Source: Rallus limicola (Eukaryota > Chordata > Aves > Gruiformes > Rallidae). Taken from it: a DNA stretch of 64,000 nucleotides. The stretch spans positions 12,010,501 to 12,074,500 of the forward strand of contig JAKCOZ010000021.1 in assembly GCA_022605955.1 (NCBI GenBank), given 5' to 3'. Under the pieces are notes generated by a model that did not search any database, was not told the DNA's origin, and saw only the letters and a program-made list of their open reading frames with translations. Of the stretch, positions 22,521 to 35,780 are shown one piece after another; position 1 is the stretch's first letter, and each line of letters begins with the position of its first letter. The position numbers and the translations under genes were made by a program.

Positions 22521-25500
22521 ACAGCTTCGCATTTCTGAACGTGTTCAACGTCCTTCCAACCTCATTTGAAAGCATGCCCATAGGCAGAGGGATGGGCAGG
22601 TGGTTTGTGCTTTTTCTTGCATGCTCTTTTGGTATAAAACTTGCATGGAAACAATGTGCATTCCTCTCCCAAAGCTCATTTCTGTAAGCTCTCAGCCTGC
22701 CAGGACCTCCTCTGGCTGGTTTTCCAAGCACTCTGGAGACCCCTAGCAAGTCATCCTGCATCTCTAGGCTCGGGAGTGCGTGCCAAGCGTGGCTGAAGCA
22801 ACACGAATTGCGTTCGCCTCCGACTCCCAAATTATTTTTGTGTATTTGAGAGCAGCAGGACTTCCCAGGAGCTTTGGTTCTTGACACAACCTGGCAGCCA
22901 TGGAATCATGAGTATTTAGCAGGAGCTATGAGGGATGAGCACACAGAGCTCAGATGATGCTCAAGTGCTGTGCTTGTTAGATTTGCATGGCTGGCCTGGC
23001 ATACTTCTGGTACAGCACCCTGTGTAACTGCAGAGGTGTTGTGTTACCCACATTACCCCCCAGCAATTAGGGTTACCCTCAGAACTGGCATGTGAGACCC
23101 CAGACCCACCACGTGCACACACAGGCTGGGCTCCGGTGGCTGAGGCTGCTGAGGGAGACGTTGCAGACACACACTTCCCCACCCCAGCGATGTATTTACT
23201 GCATGGTATCAATGACTTGGGGGGAAATAGTCATTTTGTGTCTTTTTGAAGAGGGAGCCAAGAGGGGCCCCTGGGGTCACCCCATTTGCTGAATCCGAAG
23301 GATGTCAGAACATACACGATGACCTGTAGCTCATCTGGTCCACTGGCTGATACTGAACCCTCCCCAAAATAATTTATAAAGACACACTGACACAGAACCC
23401 TCACCAGGATTTCATCCTTTTACCTTTGTTACCTTTGCCTGTTGTCCTACACACACATTCCCTGGTCACTTCCAAAAGTTGGTGAAATGCACCAGGGGTA
23501 GGAAGGAATATTAACAGGGGTACAAGGCCAGGAAACCCAGAGAGAACGAGAGCAACCGCTCACTCTGTTCCCAGGATTTCCAGGATTTCAGCTTGAGGAT
23601 GAGGCAGAAAGATACTGCTTTACAGGCCTGCTGCTTGCTTTGCTCCTTTTTATCCTCTTTTTTTTTTATTTAAGCAAATCAGAACTCTAAATTCTGGGGA
23701 AAAGAGATGATTGTTTAGTTTTGGAGCACAGTGGTAAGGAAGCCAGGCAGAGCCAACAGCTGGAACAAGGCACAGGGCAGTCTGGACCATCCAGTTCTGT
23801 CTCTTCAGGGGCTGCTGGGGACTGCAGATGCTGTAGTGATGAGTTTGGAAGAGGCTCTCAGCTGGGGCTGTTCACTAACAAGCCTTTGGTTTGGACCAAT
23901 AAAAAAAAAAGCAAAAGTCAGCAAAGACAGCGCTGCTGCCTTCAACCAGCCTTGGGTCCCTGCTGCAGCAATGAAATAACAGCAGGACTTTGCTCCAGGG
24001 AAAAGCAATCTGTGAGAGCGATAAAGGACAATTACTGTGCCAGGCAGGGGCTGGATTGATGTTCAAACCATGCTGAAATGAACCAGGAGATGAATGTCAC
24101 CACCATGATCAATCCAGATGAGCGAGTTAGTGTAAAGCAGCCCTGGGTGATTACAGGCTGTCAGCATAAAATGCCACTTTCACTCCTGCTTGTCCGAGCC
24201 TAATCAGACCTTTTCCACTCTGGTTCCATTTGAAAGGCCAGACCATGGCCCTACACGGCCAGCAGCTGGGCACTGGCCAGCCATTTGCTGCCCAAGGTGC
24301 CTTCTGTGCACAGATACATGAGAATGACAGCAAACAACATGGGTTTTCTCTCTAAGGACTTTAGGCTTTGCTCTCAGCAAGATGTGGGGTGACAGCAGCA
24401 CTTCAAGGGTAGGGCTGGAAGGTGAGAGACAATATTTGGAGCAAATGTCCACCCTGGGACACCTTACAATTTGGTGCCAAGCAATTCTGTGTCAAAGTGC
24501 CATCACTGAAGCACGTGGCTGCACCAGGCAGAGGGAATGGCTTGTGCTGTACCTTCCACCAAACACTTCTCTGTACCTGACCCCAGTTGGGGCACTTCTC
24601 AGGCTTCTCCCTGTAGGTATGTATTTACCCAAGCAACTACAGTCTTCAAAACCTCTGGGGTTGAGAGAAAAATGTGCCTTTAGGCACCTCAGGTCTTTCC
24701 TCCATGCTGAACTGCTGAAGTTGTTATTACCAAAGCAGCACTACATGCTGAGATGGAACCTCCTGGCGCAAAGCGAGCTGTGGGTACCCACACGCCAGGA
24801 GCGGTCGCTCCCTCCTCCCTGCCAAACCTCCTGTCCAATGGTCAGAGACATAGAACTACAGCTTCCCAAATCCTTTTACTCCTACAGACTCAACAATGAA
24901 ACCTGAATGCATGTGTGTCCATCAGGCTTCTCCTTTGCTTGTCAAGGGTTGGAGAGAGCCTCTCTGTGCAGAATAAAGGGTTTCAAACCCAAGCTTGCCA
25001 GAGGACAGGGAACACACCACGGAGTGAGTCTGTCACGGGCTGCCAAAGAAATCAAGGTCAATGGCTGCCCAAGAACACCTAGTGACCATCTCATGGCCCT
25101 CTCGGATATTAATTGCTGAGTCTTGTTCTCATCCTGACCACCTGGCTGCAGTCTCAGGATCCTGGCTAAGGAGGAAAGGGGGATGGTGTAAGAGCTGCCT
25201 CTTCAAGCGAGGAGAGGCTTTCTTTCTGCTGTGAAAGTCAGTGAAGGACTTCCCACCTGAGAACAGCACAGGGAGAGCCTTGTGAAAATATTTGTGCTTT
25301 GTGGCATTCTCTGTGTCATCAAGATCAAAGGCAAGCAGCCAGACCGGATCCACAGCACAGGCAACAATAGCAACTAAACCTGTGAGGTTCCCGAGGGATG
25401 TACGGGATGAAAATACCATGGGGTACGACAATAGTGCTTTGAGAGGGCCAGGGATAAGACAAAACATGCCAATAAGGGATTAAAAACCACATAACCAAAG

Positions 25501-28500
25501 AACCACAAAACCATGCACAACCTAAAAGCTAACTGCTGTAACTACTCTGCAGTTGCTGGTGGCACAGAGGAGGGTAAGAGCAAGGTCACGTCTGTTCACA
25601 CCATCAGCAAGGCTGCTCTTACCACATGTCCCTAGAAGAAGCTTTGTCTGCCTCAGTGGGACAGCATCAAGTCCCCAGCCCATGGTCTGCAGGCTGCACC
25701 CAGCCACAAATCCAAACCCACAGGTATGAACAGGAATGAAAACCTCTCAATGTCCACACGCTGTATCCCTAAGGCATGCCCTCAGCGATGGGTCGGAGAT
25801 TGCACGCCCAGCCATTGCAATACTGAACCTGAGGCTTCCAGCAGTACTGAAAGCACACCAGAACGTGTATGCTCAGACAAAGCCCATTCCCAACTGAGAA
25901 TCCTCCTGTTTGTCTCCTCACGCTGATGTCCAGGTGTGCCCAATGACAGACAGACTGTCACTGCCTCCTCTGAAGGATTAAACAGCCTGCTTGAAACGCC
26001 TCACCGTGACAGGAAGGCCACGCACACAGTGGGTAATTCGGATGAGAACTGCTCTGTCAGGACACAGATGTCTATCACTGCGGCTGCACTGGGAGGCAGA
26101 GGCTGCGGACTGCAGTAACCCATGTGCTGCAGCCCAGGGCTCTACCTGCAGACAGCAGCTGCAGTTGTCAAAGCAGATTATTTCTGTTTCCATGCGATTT
26201 TGCTGCTGAAGAGTGTTGATGAGCTGAAGGGTTTACCCTCACCCGTTCCTCAGGAGCTAGCAGGTTTTTTTCTTCCCTTGTGTCTTTCTCCTCTGCATGA
26301 TGATCTACTCTCAGCTCTTTTCTTCCTGTCCTACTCCTTACTCTCTCCTGGATGCAATTTCACTCCCCTGCTGTACCAGCCAGGGGTTACATGACCATTT
26401 CCACAGATGTGTCTGTTGTTGGGAGCCCAGGGGTTGTGACCTGCACTGGTGGACACAGCACCTCCCGTTTCCACCTTCTGAGAAAAGACCACTGAGAGAT
26501 GATGAAAGGGACTCAGTTTACTAGAAAGCTCCTCACAGCACAGACCAACAACAACTTCAAACCTATTCTTTAAAAATAACCCTGTCTGACCCCCTACTTT
26601 CACTGCCTCCTGTCTCAGCCCTTTCCTGTGTGATGTGCACCTCATCACTCCTGCGACCTAAATCCTTTTTAGCTCCAGGAGGGTTACTCAAATAAAGCTA
26701 CTCTGGGATCAGGACGGAGTGTAACCAGGTTGGAGGGTGCCTTAAAATGCTGCAGGCGCTTCTTGACACAGAACGAAGCACTCTGCATAGTTAAGCGCTG
26801 TTTCACACATGCTCTTTACATCACAAGGTCGTGTCACTTCACTGCAAGCCTCCTGGAGCACTGCTATTTTTGCTTACTGAAAGCAGTTTCTTTCCATTCC
26901 TTGCCCTCAGAGCCAACCACTACGGCACAGAAATAGGGAGGATTCTTGGCCATAAGCAAGCAAAAAAAAAAAAAAAATTAAGAAAAAAAATATCCCCAGG
27001 CTACCAAATAAAACAAAACACCCTGGGATAATTTTTTTCTCTTAACTCCCAAATCATGACAAACTACAAAAAATATTTAATTCTTCAAAAACTCAAACCT
27101 CTATCACTCCTATTCTTCTAAAAACCAAACCAGTCAGGTGAGGCTATGGAAAAGCTGGAGCAACGGTGCACAGTGCTGGGCAAAGCTGTGGTCTGGAGTG
27201 AGACTCTATCAAGTACATATTTAATTTGTGCTCCTTTCCATTGCCTGCAAAATGCAGAGGAAGGATCCCAAGTTCCCTTCCGAATCAGCCTGATCCTGCT
27301 GGGCTTGGGAGCAATAGCCACACATCAGGGACAAGGCTAGCAGGCTTCATGGGCTTAGATCTCTCTGCATCTTCAATTAATTGTGCACGGATTTCTCTGT
27401 CACAACTATTTTAAGCCACAACCTATTTAGCTGAATTTTCCCCAGCACTGAGTCATGCTGTCAAGCCTGTCACTGGCAGTGTCACAGCACAGGTAGCCTC
27501 TTGCACGGCTCTTCTCCTAAGAAGTGTGTCCCCTCCCAACAGAGGCAGTGACATGACATTTACATTGAGGATACTCCTATTCATTGCTCTGATATCAAGT
27601 GTGTTTCCCGCAGATTAAACACACTGAGTCACAGGACTGAGGGAATACATGACCTGAAAGTGTGAAATGAGCCCAGGCTGCACACAGGGAACAGCTTCAG
27701 GGATGAGAGACAACAAAAAGCAATTATCACTTCACCATTTGTATTTGGCTTTGTTCCACACATGCCTTTCCCCAGCCTCGCTCCATGAGAGACACACAAC
27801 TGCAAGTCTCCTACTGCTGGGCACCGTGTCAGGGAAAGCAGGATTGAGAAAGAGATTGAGGGGTTTCTTTCCCCTTGATACTCAACTGTCCAACAGGCTG
27901 GCAAAGCTCTTTACCTACTTCCCTGTGACATACTGTAGCTCCAAAGCTCTACAGCTGGTTACACAGCATTGCCCAGGTTGTGTGCTGGACAGCAGGTAGT
28001 TTAAAAGTAAATGATCAATCAGACTAAGGATTACTGCAAAATTGCCTGACATCCCAAGGACTGTACTCAGCCCCCACAGACCACTTCCATTTCTGTTTTC
28101 CCAGCTTGTGAGCTCCACACTGACTGTACATGTCATTTAAGCACCGATGTTCCCTTCTCACACTCAGATGAACCACTGATTTCCTACCAAACACCCAGGG
28201 AAAACTACTCATCACAGAAAAGGCCGAAGCCAACTCTACTGACCACCCAACGGCCCCGTCGTGTTGCCTTCTCTTTCCTTCCCCGGGTTCCAGCACACCA
28301 GGCATAGTTCTGCTTCAATAAATCAAGCATGTGCTTTTTCCCAGGTCAACATCATTACAGTGACAGATCAACTCCTTTTAATGCTGGTTAATTATGAGCT
28401 CAGAGTCATCAGAGCCCCTTTTTCTAGCGTTAATTACTTTCATCTCAAGCTTTGGCAAAATACTTCAAAAAGGGGAAGACAAGACCCAGAGAAAGCACAC

Positions 28501-30700
28501 ATCTAGCAGAGGTAAAGAGCATTTATTACTAATCTGTGCTCCAGTGAGCTGGAGGAAGCTATGAAAAGACATAATCCCAGGAAGCTGGTTTCTGAGTGAA
28601 GAGAGATAAACACGGGCTGATCAAAGGGGAAGAGCTGGCAAAGGCTGACAGCAGAGAAGCTGCAGGGATCCACTTTAAGCTACAGTAAAAAAAACAGATA
28701 CTATTTCACTAAGAAAAGTGACCATAGACTTAATAAAAGTGACCACAGCCCTGTGTTCATAACTAAACCACCATTTCCCAAAACATTTAATGTATCCCAG
28801 CATTTTTTCTCCATTAAAAGGCACTACAGGGCACAACCGTGTGTTTCACACTTTGTCATGTCAACAGGGTTCTCTCTGCACAGCCACTCCACCCCCCGAG
28901 CTCCAGTACACACAGATAAACCAGCAAACCAAGACACCATCTACACTGGTGCAGTGTTCACAAGTTTGCTGTCAACCAAGACTGGTAAGACACATCAAAC
29001 CCCAGTTTAAAGTCTCAACTGCTCAGAGGGATCTTACGAAAGAGCTGAACTTTCCTGTTTGCCTGACCTCGCCTCCCGTTGCACAAACATCTGACAGAGT
29101 CCCAGGTAAGTGAAGAGTGAAACGAATCCCAGTCCAGTTAATCTTCTGGCCCCAGCAAAGGAAAATGTTGCAGGCACCAAGAGCAAGAAGTGCCTCAGCC
29201 AAACACGGCTTCTGGGAAAGTACAGGCAAACCAGACAAACCCAGGCAATGAAAAACCAGCAAGCATCTTGAAATACGTAACGTGCCAGTGAGATGTTGGA
29301 GACAAAAGCTCCTCCCTAAATAATTCTACAGACCCAGGAGAACAGCTCTGCAGGAAGAAGGGGAATACTGTTTCTGCATTAAAGTTAACTCCATAAACAA
29401 CCAAAAGACAGGCCAAGTGTTTCTCATGATTACAGGTGCTCTCTGTTGTAATCCACTACAAGATGTGAACAATTATTCTTTAAAATGTTGCACTTATGTA
29501 AAAACCACCTTGTATTAACAGTAAGAGTTGACAGCTGAAAGAAAGGATTTGTCCCATTGGCCAAGGACAACCCATCCAGCTACTCATGGCACTGTTTCTC
29601 TCTGGGCCCAAACCTGCTGTAGAGAGCACGCACTTTAATTGTGATGGGAGAAGTTTATTTGGGGGAGGGAAGGAAGCCAGACAAAGGTGATGGCAACGTG
29701 TGAGCAGGAAAGCTGCAACCTTTGATTCCCAGTGAAAGCACAAGGAAGCAATGACCAACTCTGAAACAGCATCAAGAAAATAGATTTTTAAAGAAAAGGT
29801 GTGGAGCCTTAGAGGGAGGGAACCCTCCAAGCCAAGCAGCTGGCACATGGTCTCTGTGTACCGAGACGTGTATGCCAGGATTTCCAAACTCCTAAGCAGC
29901 ATTACAGCCCACAAGAACTCTCCCACAGATTTCAATGGATTAGGCTCTCACTTGGCTACAATAAGCCACTGTAACCAGCTGCCTGAGGTAACAGGTACAC
30001 GTCAGGAGGCTTGCTTTTGTCAGGCACTGGATTTTTCTCAATTTGTCTTTGTGGTTTCTTTTTATACCCCATACTTTTGAGAATCTGTTTTATTAAGCTA
30101 TTAAAATCCTGCAGAATTATCAATGCCAGGATGAGCATGCATCTAGTAGTCACACTGTGAGGCTGGATCATTCAGGAAAACACAGAGCAACAGCAGTTAT
30201 CTTCACAGGCATCAGAAACACTCTCAGACACAAACACTGGTAAAGTTTTCAGGTGTTTAAATAAAAGTTTGCTTTCACTGTATAAATACAATCTTTGCAA
30301 ATAACCATCTCCCACATTTCCAGGATACAAAAGCTGGATGACACCGGTGAGAAATGGACAGAACCATCCACATGGTCATTGCACAGAACATTTGTGGCAC
30401 CACAGAGAATTACAGCAAATCAGCTGGTTTAAATAAACAGCATTTTCTGTTCCAAGGCTTGTCTATATGGCAAAGTTACATAAAGATAACTTAAACCAGA
30501 AATTTAAATCTAATTAAATTAATCACAAAACCTTCTGGGTATATAATGCTTTTTCATAGTCAAAGTGCCTTGCGGTCTCGCTTCTCTATTGGGAGCAGGC
30601 TTACATTACATAAAAAGAATGTCTGCAAATGAATTTGCATAGTTTAAACAAATTTAGTTAAACCCAATATGAGTTAGTCAGTGCAAGTTTCCCAAAAAGT
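22521..30700. other. Non-coding region between GDAP1L1 and FITM2 3' ends
   Basis: About 8 kb of AT-richer DNA downstream of two convergent genes. It contains A-rich tracts (26,960-26,995), scattered poly(A)-like hexamers and no recognisable exon, RNA gene or interspersed repeat. The longest ORFs (22,366-22,887 minus; 24,382-24,906 plus) have no recognisable domain. The right end may be a long FITM2 3'UTR. Confidence 0.5.
26960..26995 (+). repeat. A-rich simple tract
   Basis: A run of about 16 A residues followed by ttaag and eight more A residues. Low complexity; no adjoining SINE body was recognised. Confidence 0.75.
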
Positions 30701-30912
30701 CAGCTTAAAAGGCAATTTATTGCAAAAAAAAAAAAATTGAAAGGAGGAGCTTGACAGAAAACACATAACCTCCTGAAACAGCTTCTTTCTGCGAGGTGAT
30801 CTGTACTTTCTGTGGACACACAACTCTCACCTGCCACTGAATTCAGTGGAAGTTCAGGTGACTTCACCTCTCCTCTGAGGCAGACCACAAGCATGGAACC
30901 AACACCGCTCCA

Positions 30913-30918
30913 TTTATT
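30913..30918 (-). terminator. FITM2: Candidate poly(A) signal for FITM2
   Basis: TTTATT on the plus strand reads AATAAA on the minus strand, about 1.46 kb after the FITM2 stop. Alternatives at 32103-32108 (about 0.28 kb after the stop) and 30716-30721 (about 1.66 kb, next to an A-tract on the plus strand) are equally canonical. The sequence alone does not decide between them. Confidence 0.35.
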
Positions 30919-32380
30919 GCAACCGCTGCCGCTCTCTTGCTGAAAGAGAGCTGGTGAGATGACAAAAAGAAACGCTCTGAGATTAGATTACAGTGCATCA
31001 GACCCTATATTGAGCAAAATAATCACCTTGGAGTCCAATACTACAGTCAGATCAAGCCCACTCTTGGATGAGTGAACGCTGCCTACAGCCTCCCAGCCCT
31101 TACAGGATGTCTTGCTCATCACTCCAACCGCCAAACACATTTTTGTGCAACTGCACCATGGATAAGCCTTTAGGAAATAATAAAAAGCTTTTATCTTGAA
31201 AAATTATGCTAAATGTCTGATTGGTATGATGAGTAAACCCATCCCACCTCATAACTATTCACGACACAGCCAGTAGTGTTTTATCCAGTAGCAGGTTTCC
31301 AGCCACATCAAAAGCAGCCACAGCTTTATGTGCAAACAAAATCAAGTTGGTTATTGATATTGCTGGATAAGCAAGAATAAATATTGCTTCAAGCACACTG
31401 CTTTGCAGCTCTTAGGATAAACATGGTGTTTCATTCATTACCAAGTAGATTATTCAGGAAAGAGCAGGTTAAGCTGACTTGTTCATAACAAGTTTCATTG
31501 TACTTCCAGAAGGAACACACCACAAAGTACTACTTGTTGCAAAGCGTGCAACTTCTCTAAGATTAAAAAAACCCCAATTTAAACCCCAATTCTTGTATTA
31601 GACTTTTTAGCAAAACTGGAAGGGGTTTGTTGTTTTGGGTCAAGAATAAAATAACAAAATATTATTACAGATACTTCACCTAAGGAGAAAATTAAGGCTT
31701 GGTTTTTTTTAAGAGTTTCCTTTCCAAAGGCAGGCAAGAACTCGAAGTCACAGTCTGCTTAAGACATTACATCTCAGATTTACTCTTTTTGTTGCAGAAG
31801 GTGCAGACAGCTAGGAGGTGTTTGTGTCAAGTTAGTGTATTTAATACTTGGTAACACGAGACGTTCTAGTTTCAAACAGAACTTAAATACTGCTTCAAGG
31901 AGTCTGGGTATTTTTGCAGCTCAGCAGCATTATTAGTGTTCCCATAAGGCAATACAGACACGACTATTAAAATCCAGAAACAGGAGGTTTGGATCGCCCA
32001 CAGTATTTTGACACACATAAACCCAAAAAGAGGGAGAATTAATCTGAGATCAGTCAAGCTCTTAAAGAGCAAAGGCCTCTGTCAGCCTTGGATCTGCTCC
32101 TGTTTATTTGTAAGAGAAATGGATCCAACTTCCAATATCTTTGCTGAGAATGCCAGTCAGCAGTCCCTGAACAAGAGCAGAGCTCTTGTGATACCTTTTT
32201 TTTTTTTCTTCTCCCAAGGAAGAAGCTCATTACCACGTGCCAGCCATCAGCTAGTACAGATCTGCTTTCCTCCTGCCCATCACCTTGTTCCTTACAGTGG
32301 AAATAATGTCAACATTTCTACATTCAACTACCGTGAGCTTTCAGTACTGAAAGCAAAATCCAAACATTTTAAAACTTGTT

Positions 32381-33023
32381 TTATCTGCTGTAACTATATT
32401 TCTTGGAACTCAAAGGTATATTTGGAAGAGGCAGTCCAGGAGAAAAGGGTTTCAAATACCAAAATCTGTAAGTCCCATACCAGGCTGACAGACCTATCAG
32501 CACACCGAGCAGCTTCTGACTGAAGTCATGGAAGTACAGGGCAGTGCAGAGAAACATGAACACCCAGATCATGGTGAGAAAGCACAAGGAAACAAACAGG
32601 CCGTTGATCACAACACGCAGCTTAGAGTTCTGGTCTATGGACAAGCTTTCCAGCACAGCCACTTCCTCCACAATCATCAGAGCACAGTAGGAGAGCAGAA
32701 AACAGTGCCCTGAGATATCAAAACCGTTCCAGACGCCGCTGTCCTGGTGGCACTCCTGCTTCGTGGCATACAGCCGGCGAGGCTCGCCGGGCTTGCCCGA
32801 GGTGGAGCACGCGCCGGTGAGGTTCTCGATATAGATGAAGAGTCCGGTGCAGAGGTACCAGATGGCAGTACCCACCAGCAGCGCGCTGAGACGCCGCAGC
32901 ACCATCAAAATGCTCTTTGTGGGACCGTAGAGGAACTTGCTCTTGGCAAACTGGTAGGTGGTGACTGCGATGAAGGGCAGCAGAAGCCAGAACGTCCATG
33001 CCCAAGCCACTTTGACAAAGTAT
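32381..33023 (-). CDS. FITM2: FITM2 exon 2 (terminal coding exon)
   Basis: On the minus strand the acceptor is ttctctggcag at 33024 and the exon begins a|tac ttt gtc, completing Val58. It encodes residues 58-271 and the TAA at 32383-32381. The 119 bases of open frame upstream (to 33142) are intronic. Confidence 0.94.
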
Positions 33024-35686
33024 CTGCCAGAGAAAAGCCAGAAAAGAAACACGTGTGTGTGAAACTTCACAGGAGCTGAGCTAAGTGGTGGTGCTTGATG
33101 GAGGAGGTTTTCAAGGTCAGTGTTTAGAGCTACATCAGACACTCATGCCCTCCCCTCAAAGTAAAGCACAGCTAAAATCTTAACCCTCTTCCCGCTATTT
33201 CTCTTGGGCCCAACACCTGAATCCTCCCTCAACCAGGTACTTCAACAGTTTCCCACACAGCGTTCTCTTGGACCTAGAGGCCTTGTTCAGACTTGCAGTT
33301 CAGTTTTGCAATCCCTTTTGCCCTACAAACCCGTTCAACTCTGCCCTACTCTGAGTACAGCTGCAAAGAAGGTATTTTTAGCTTGCCACTCCAGCCACAG
33401 TAACCCCTTCTCTGACCCTCCTCCTCCATCTCAATTATCTGTGCTTCCCAACATCACCCTCTAATACTGAATAAGACAGTTAGGAGAAAGGCTGACTTTT
33501 TTTTTCCCCAAATCAACCCATGAAACTTTTACTCCATTATCACTGTATGAAATAAAGGAAGCAGCACGATGTGCTTGCTCCTTTGCCACCCCTCCAGCTG
33601 CTGAGAGCTTTCCTTTGGCAAACACAAATCCTCCCATCTTTAAATGCACTCTCCACCTTGACAATTTTTGTTGTGATGCCTATAAAAAGTTGAAAACCAT
33701 CTGGTGACGTGCTGATATCCTGATTAGGGAGAGACAGTATTGCACAACCAGTCCTCTTTGCAAATCCTGAAGTGGAGGAGGTACAAGTGAATTTAGTAGC
33801 GAGTTAAGGAGACCGCAGCCTATGATTCTCTTTCTCCCTTAGGGCCTTCCAACAGAGCTTGCTTCCTATCGGCTGGTGGGAGAGGGGAACTGTGCAGCCC
33901 CCTCTTTACCCACATCCCACCTTGAAAAATGGAGATGGTAGGCTTCTGGTCATCACCTAATCACCACCTCAGCATCCAAGATGAAACCAAGTAGGAACAG
34001 AGTTCTGAATCCTCACCAATAGCCTAAGAGGAACTGTCAGGGCCTTGCCCAAGATTTTGAGGAGTACCTCCTGTACCCTTCATTTGACAGTAGATGGGGC
34101 ATCTGTGGGGCAACTACAGCTGCTACTATGGAAGAACAATTGAAAATTAAATATTCATTTTATTGAGACAGTTAAGAGCAAGAAAGGATGCTGACATCAT
34201 TGCTGTGGGCAAAGCAGTAGGCAAGTAATGCGCAGGGAAAATAACTGCTTCAGGAGCCGCCAGTACACGCGGCCCTGCTCTGTTCAAAGAGGGGGAGCTG
34301 AACTGCAAGATGCTTTTACTGCAACATCACTTTCTCCCTTTGAACACTCCTGCCAATTCTCTTCGCTCACACTAAAGCAGCTCCCCTTCCTCACACTGCT
34401 GAAAAGCAAATCCAAACAAGAAAGTACGAGGTCCCCCGAGTCACAGGGAGGGGGCACCCGCAATTTTCGCTTCGCTTTCTGGCGTGGGGCAGGTAAAGCG
34501 CACACACTGTGACAGCTCCTCACTGTCCCCTGCCCTCCTTCTCCACCAGAACCTGGCCATGCAAAGCAATAACACACAACACACATGCAGCCCTGAGGAA
34601 CGGCAAAGCCAGCAAAACCACTGCCCAGGCACCACAAAGTGCCTGCTGTAACTCTGCTGTTACAGAAGGCGCTGGGAGAGTTGTTTCCTTCAGCTTGCTT
34701 TCAGAGCCATTCAGTAAATACCGGTTTACTCTAACATGAGGGATTCTCTGGGAGCTAAAGGGGGAAGAGGAATAAACCCGGCGGAGAGCCTCCAGAGCCC
34801 CAAAACCCTGTGCTGCTGCAGGCTGGCTCAGGAACCACACATGGACACACAGAATGACTAGGTTGGAAAAGACCTTTAAGCTCATCAAGTCCAACTGTTC
34901 CCGTCCTATGCTAAACCATATCTCTAAGTACCTCATCTGCCCTTTTCTAAACACACCCAGGGATGGTGACTCAACCCTCTCCCTGGACAGCTTGTTCCAT
35001 AGCCCCACAACTCTTTCAGCGATGAACTTCTCATCTGACCCTGCCCTGGCACAGCTTGAGCCCATTGCCCCTTGTCCCATCTCCTGTCCCCTGGCTGAAG
35101 AGATCATTGCCCACCTCTCTGCACCCTCCTGTCAGGTCAGTGTAGGTGGTGATAAGGTCTCCCCTCAGCCTCCTCTTCTCCAGGCTGAACACCCCCAGCT
35201 CCCTCAGCCGCTTCTCATAGGATGTGCCCTCCAGCCCCTTCCCCAGCCTGGTTGCCCTTCTCTGGACTCGCTCCAGGACCTCGATGTCCTTCTTGTGGTG
35301 AGAGGCCCAGAACTGGACACAGCACTCCAGGTGCCGGCCCGGTACAGACAGCTCCCCGAGCGCCTGCCCCCCAAGCCCGCGGCGCTGGGGCCAACCCGGT
35401 CACACCGCCCGCCAGGTGCCCCCAGCCCTCTCCTCTGCCGCTCCCGGGCCCCGCTCCCGGTGACACCTCAGCCGCCCGTCCGCCCCCCGCGCCCGCCCCG
35501 CGGCTCTCCTCACACGTTGAGGGGGTTACGCTTGTTCTGCATGGGCGTCTCGGGCACCAGGTCGCTGTCCTTGAGGGCGGACCCGAGGAGGACGATGGCG
35601 AGCAGCAGCCAGGGCAGCCGGCAGCGCACTCGCCCGGCGGCCAGCCCGGACCGCAGCCCGCGGCTGCACCGCTCCAGCCGCTCCAT
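32381..35686 (-). CDS. FITM2: FITM2, fat storage-inducing transmembrane protein 2 (2 coding exons)
   Basis: The coding sequence is complement(join(32381-33023, 35514-35686)), 816 nt, 271 aa; human is recalled as 262. It is an ER membrane enzyme of the FIT family that cleaves fatty acyl-CoA (acyl-CoA diphosphatase) and is needed for lipid-droplet budding and ER homeostasis. Several hydrophobic segments are visible: about 25-37, 65-80, 104-123, 165-185, 195-222 and 229-245. The two catalytic histidines known in the family correspond to His164 in [11 protein letters not shown] and His223 in [10 protein letters not shown]. The block [13 protein letters not shown] spans the exon junction. The extra nine residues relative to human all fall between the second and third membrane segments (around [11 protein letters not shown]). 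The 2,490-bp intron carries a CR1 element. Confidence 0.96.
34853..35335 (-). mobile_element. CR1 LINE fragment (5'-truncated) in FITM2 intron
   Basis: On the plus strand it starts ggttggaaaagacctttaag and continues through the typical avian CR1 3' region; the element is therefore inserted in minus orientation, the same sense as FITM2. It is about 480 bp and ends against the CpG island of the FITM2 promoter. It has no intact reverse transcriptase; only the 3' part remains. Close relative of the copy at 40.1 kb. Confidence 0.9.
35514..35686 (-). CDS. FITM2: FITM2 exon 1 (start codon exon)
   Basis: The ATG is at 35686-35684 and the donor gt|gtgagg after residue 57 (...QNKRNPLN-V). It lies in a CpG island. 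The MERLERC start matches the remembered human MEHLERC. The first hydrophobic segment is [14 protein letters not shown] (residues 25-38). Confidence 0.93.
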
Positions 35687-35761
35687 CGCTCCCCGCCGCC
35701 TCCCGCACCCGCCCGGCCGCCGTAGCGCGTCACGCACCGGCCCCTCCTTCCGGCACCGCGC

Positions 35762-35780
35762 GGGCGCCCCCTGGCGGCAC
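35762..35780 (-). promoter_or_regulatory. Candidate CTCF binding site
   Basis: The minus strand reads GTGCCGCCAGGGGGCGCCC, matching the CCGCCAGGGGGCGCC core of the CTCF motif. It lies directly upstream of FITM2 exon 1. Motif match only. Confidence 0.6.

Noticed and set aside
22366..22887. 173-aa minus-strand ORF antisense to the GDAP1L1 3'UTR
   Set aside because: No domain, signal peptide or repeat structure was recognised, and it overlaps an expected UTR. A conservation or Ribo-seq test would be needed to revive it.
24382..24906. 174-aa plus-strand ORF in the GDAP1L1-FITM2 interval
   Set aside because: It is unusually long for the local base composition, but the translation has no recognisable motif and there are no flanking gene signals.
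33024..33142. 40-residue upstream extension of the FITM2 exon 2 reading frame
   Set aside because: A consensus acceptor at 33,024 and a perfect join to exon 1 (NPLN-V-YFVKVAW) show that this part is intronic.
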